Origin: Candidatus Cellulosilyticum pullistercoris
GTDB taxonomy: Bacteria > Bacillota > Clostridia > Lachnospirales > Cellulosilyticaceae
Assembly (NCBI GenBank): GCA_018883705.1
Contig: JAHLFQ010000210.1
Coordinates: forward strand, 1 to 15,337
DNA length: 15,337 nt
Direction: 5' to 3'
Position 1 is the first letter of the stretch. Each line of letters starts with the position of its first letter. The notes beneath the pieces were generated by a model. It ran no database searches. It was not told the origin of the DNA and saw nothing but the letters and a program-made list of their open reading frames with translations. Positions 13,180-15,337 of this stretch are shown here, in pieces. The position numbers and the translations under genes are program-made.

Positions 13180-15266
13180 GGCCAGGAACCCTATTGGGAG
13201 AACGCTATGAAATTATAGAAAAAATAGGCGCAGGGGGCATGTCTATTGTCTATAAAGCAAAAGATAATAGATTACAGCGCTTTGTAGCCATTAAAGAATT
13301 AAGAGAAGAATTTGTACAAGATGAAGAGTTTGTAAGTAAGTTTAGAAAAGAAGCTTTGTCTGCTGCAAGCCTTTCACATCCCAATATCGTAGGAATTTAT
13401 GATGTTGGAAGTGACCACGAACTTCACTATATTGTGATGGAGTATGTAGAAGGACATACATTAAAACAAGTCATTGAAGAAGAAGGGCCTTTTGATCCTA
13501 AAATGGTTTTAGAATTAGGAGTTCAAATGGTTTCTGCTTTAAAGCATGCTCATCAGAAGAAAATTATTCATCGTGATATCAAACCACAGAATATATTAAT
13601 GACTACTGATGGTGTATTAAAAGTAACGGATTTTGGAATTGCTAAAGCAGTTGATTCATCAACAATTGTTGCTACGGGAAATGCAATTGGTTCTGTACAT
13701 TACTTTTCTCCAGAGCAGGCTAAAGGTAAATATGTGAATGAAAGTAGCGATTTATACTCTTGTGGGATTGTGTTATTTGAGCTAGCTACTAGGAAGTTAC
13801 CTTTTGAGGCAGATTCACACATTTCTATTGCACTAAAGCATATTAATGAAGAATTACCTAAGCCTTCCACAATTAATCCTAATATTCCATCAAACTTAGA
13901 AAATCTAATTTTAAAAGCAACTGCTAAAAATCAAGCAGACCGCTATCAAAATGCAGATGAAATGCTTCATGATATGAGAGGTATCTTGCAGAATCCAAAT
14001 TATGAAGTAAAAGGCAGTAATTATGAAGAACATACCATCTTACTTTCAGCTGCTGATACTCAACTCTTGCGAGAAAGCCCACAAAAAATAATTAAAGAAG
14101 AAGCCAATCATGTAGATGAAGAAAGTATCTTTGAAGAACAAGTAAACTTTAGTGATGAAGAAGATGTAGATGATGGTGAAGTTTCAACATTCTATAGAGT
14201 GGTTGCAAGTATGGGTGGGGTGTTAGCAACCTTAGCTTTAGTAGTAGTGATTTCATTAGCTTGCGTGTTCTGGTTGCCTAATCTAGGAAAGGCTAAGACA
14301 TATAGTGTACCTAATGTTATAGATATGACCTTAAAAGAGGCGCAAGAAATGATTGAAAATAGCAATTTGAAATATAAAGTTGTTCAGCTTGAGACTGAGG
14401 AAGTTGCAGATGGTATAGTAATAGACCAAGATCCAGCGGCAGGAACAGTAGCTAAAAAGAACACGATTATAGAGCTTACTGTAGCTATTAATGATAATAA
14501 AGAAAATGAAACAGTAACAAATGAAACCATTCAAATTCCTGATTTCTCAAATATGGAGTCAACAGAAGTGATGAGACAAATTGTAAAACTTGGACTTCAA
14601 GTAGGAGAAACAGAATTTGAATATAGTGATACAATTGAATCTGGAAAAGTCATTCGTCATACGCCAAAAGCAGGTAGCACAGCTAAGCAAGGTGATGTCA
14701 TTGATTTAGTGATTAGTAAAGGCATTGAAAAATCAGAAAGTATTACTGTACCTAACTTGGTAGGCATGACACCTGATGAAGCAAAGGTGACTTTAGAAAG
14801 ACTTAAATTAAAGTTAGGTAAACAAAAAGAAGAGTTTAGTGATACAGAAGCTGGCTATATTATTAGACAAACTCTTTCAGTAGGGACAACAGTTGAAGAA
14901 GGTGCAAAAATAGATATTACAGTAAGCAAGGGACCTCAAAAGCCAGAGGAAACACCAGAGCCTGAAGAGTCTATGCCACCAGAAACATCTACTTCACCAG
15001 AGCCATCAGAGCCAAGTGAACCAGAATCAACACCAACACCAACGACACAGAATCATACAATTGCATTACCAGCAGGAACAGAAGTAAAGGAAAGTTATCA
15101 CCTTGTTGTGAAGCTTACCTTAGATGATGGAACTGATAATGTGATTATAGATGAAATAGTAGCTTATGAAAACTTCCCTAAGACCGTTTCTGTTATAGGA
15201 ACAGGTAGTGGTAAGTTAGATATTTATATTGATGGCAAAGGCTATCAAGAGAACATTACGTTTTAA
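13173..15266 (+). CDS. prkC: PASTA-domain Ser/Thr protein kinase PrkC (PknB/Stk1 type)
   Basis: This membrane kinase senses cell-wall fragments or lipid II through extracellular PASTA repeats and phosphorylates translation, division and wall-synthesis proteins. In order over 697 residues: kinase domain (about 12-270) with GAGGMSIVYKA, ATP-binding K41, HRDIKPQN (D135), DFG (153-155) and activation loop TGNAIGSVHYFSPEQ with T168; an acidic juxtamembrane region (306-337); one transmembrane segment (346-368); three PASTA repeats (about 377-440, 453-517, 524-587); a Pro/Glu/Ser/Thr-rich linker (588-625); and a C-terminal domain (626-697) that I do not recognise. The start overlaps the prpC end by seven bases, and GAGGTG precedes it. 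All catalytic residues are present, so the kinase should be active. Confidence 0.96.
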   Translation: MLRPGTLLGERYEIIEKIGAGGMSIVYKAKDNRLQRFVAIKELREEFVQDEEFVSKFRKEALSAASLSHPNIVGIYDVGSDHELHYIVMEYVEGHTLKQVIEEEGPFDPKMVLELGVQMVSALKHAHQKKIIHRDIKPQNILMTTDGVLKVTDFGIAKAVDSSTIVATGNAIGSVHYFSPEQAKGKYVNESSDLYSCGIVLFELATRKLPFEADSHISIALKHINEELPKPSTINPNIPSNLENLILKATAKNQADRYQNADEMLHDMRGILQNPNYEVKGSNYEEHTILLSAADTQLLRESPQKIIKEEANHVDEESIFEEQVNFSDEEDVDDGEVSTFYRVVASMGGVLATLALVVVISLACVFWLPNLGKAKTYSVPNVIDMTLKEAQEMIENSNLKYKVVQLETEEVADGIVIDQDPAAGTVAKKNTIIELTVAINDNKENETVTNETIQIPDFSNMESTEVMRQIVKLGLQVGETEFEYSDTIESGKVIRHTPKAGSTAKQGDVIDLVISKGIEKSESITVPNLVGMTPDEAKVTLERLKLKLGKQKEEFSDTEAGYIIRQTLSVGTTVEEGAKIDITVSKGPQKPEETPEPEESMPPETSTSPEPSEPSEPESTPTPTTQNHTIALPAGTEVKESYHLVVKLTLDDGTDNVIIDEIVAYENFPKTVSVIGTGSGKLDIYIDGKGYQENITF

Positions 15267-15281
15267 TGAGGAGCAGTGAGA

Positions 15282-15337
15282 ATGGTAAAAGGTACTATTA
15301 TTAAAGGTATCGCAGGGTTTTATTATGTGGAAGCCGG
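15282..15337 (+). CDS. rsgA: Ribosome small-subunit-dependent GTPase RsgA, N-terminal fragment (cut by window end)
   Basis: Only 18 codons are visible, reading MVKGTIIKGIAGFYYVEA. This matches the opening beta-strands of the RsgA (YloQ) OB-fold, typically MxGKIIKGIGGFYYV. RsgA is a circularly permuted GTPase that tests late 30S assembly. The ATG follows the prkC stop by 15 bases and has AGGAG (15269-15273) eight bases upstream. The location directly after prkC is the conserved Firmicutes order, which supports the call despite the short sequence. In Bacillus subtilis RsgA is a PrkC phosphorylation target. Confidence 0.85.
   Translation, partial: MVKGTIIKGIAGFYYVEA

Noticed and set aside
14935..15040. 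Repetitive CCAGAG/CCATCA-like DNA near the end of prkC, considered as a tandem repeat element.
   Set aside because: It is in frame and encodes a Pro/Glu/Ser/Thr-rich linker, a common low-complexity wall-spanning spacer, with no regular repeat unit.
1..15337. Search by eye for CRISPR arrays, insertion sequences, tRNA or rRNA genes, and defence or toxin systems.
   Set aside because: No spaced direct repeats, transposase-like frames, terminal inverted repeats or RNA gene signatures were seen. Nearly all DNA is accounted for by conserved housekeeping genes.

Overview
The window is AT-rich, with strong AGGAGG-type ribosome binding sites, TATAAT-type promoters and U-tailed hairpin terminators. Its gene order, yicC-remA-gmk-rpoZ / priA-def-fmt / rsmB-rlmN-prpC-prkC-rsgA, is the conserved core cluster of Firmicutes. 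The zinc metallopeptidase between fmt and rsmB, the RqcH and RemA homologues and the style of the PASTA kinase point to an anaerobic member of the Clostridia, probably Lachnospiraceae-like. The species cannot be fixed from the sequence alone.

Left part (1-1385). The C-terminal half of a LysR-type regulator runs in from the left edge. A 382-base gap follows. It holds a short decayed fragment resembling the N-terminus of a B12-independent methionine synthase-like (MetE/YxjG-type) protein. After that come a strong promoter, a structured leader ending in an intrinsic terminator (a likely manganese-sensing yybP-ykoY-type attenuator), and mntP, a manganese exporter. A 20-bp bidirectional terminator separates mntP from the convergent rqcH.

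Middle part (1389-9927). rqcH (ribosome-associated quality control, minus strand) is divergent from the yicC-remA-gmk-rpoZ operon, and their promoters overlap physically. A hairpin terminator follows rpoZ at the place where many relatives carry coaBC. Then comes priA-def-fmt and a membrane zinc metallopeptidase (YugP family), closed by a strong terminator.

Right part (9948-15337). A consensus promoter starts a tightly packed operon: rsmB and rlmN (rRNA/tRNA methylation), prpC and prkC (PP2C phosphatase and PASTA Ser/Thr kinase), then the start of rsgA, cut by the right edge. The genes jointly serve translation (RNA polymerase omega, start-methionine formylation and removal, rRNA modification, ribosome assembly and rescue), replication restart, nucleotide supply and cell-wall-linked phosphosignalling.

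I see no CRISPR array, transposon, tRNA, rRNA, toxin or defence system. The window is mainly conserved housekeeping DNA. The least explained parts are the mntP leader with the neighbouring gene remnant, the overlapping rqcH/yicC promoters, and the C-terminal extension of the kinase.
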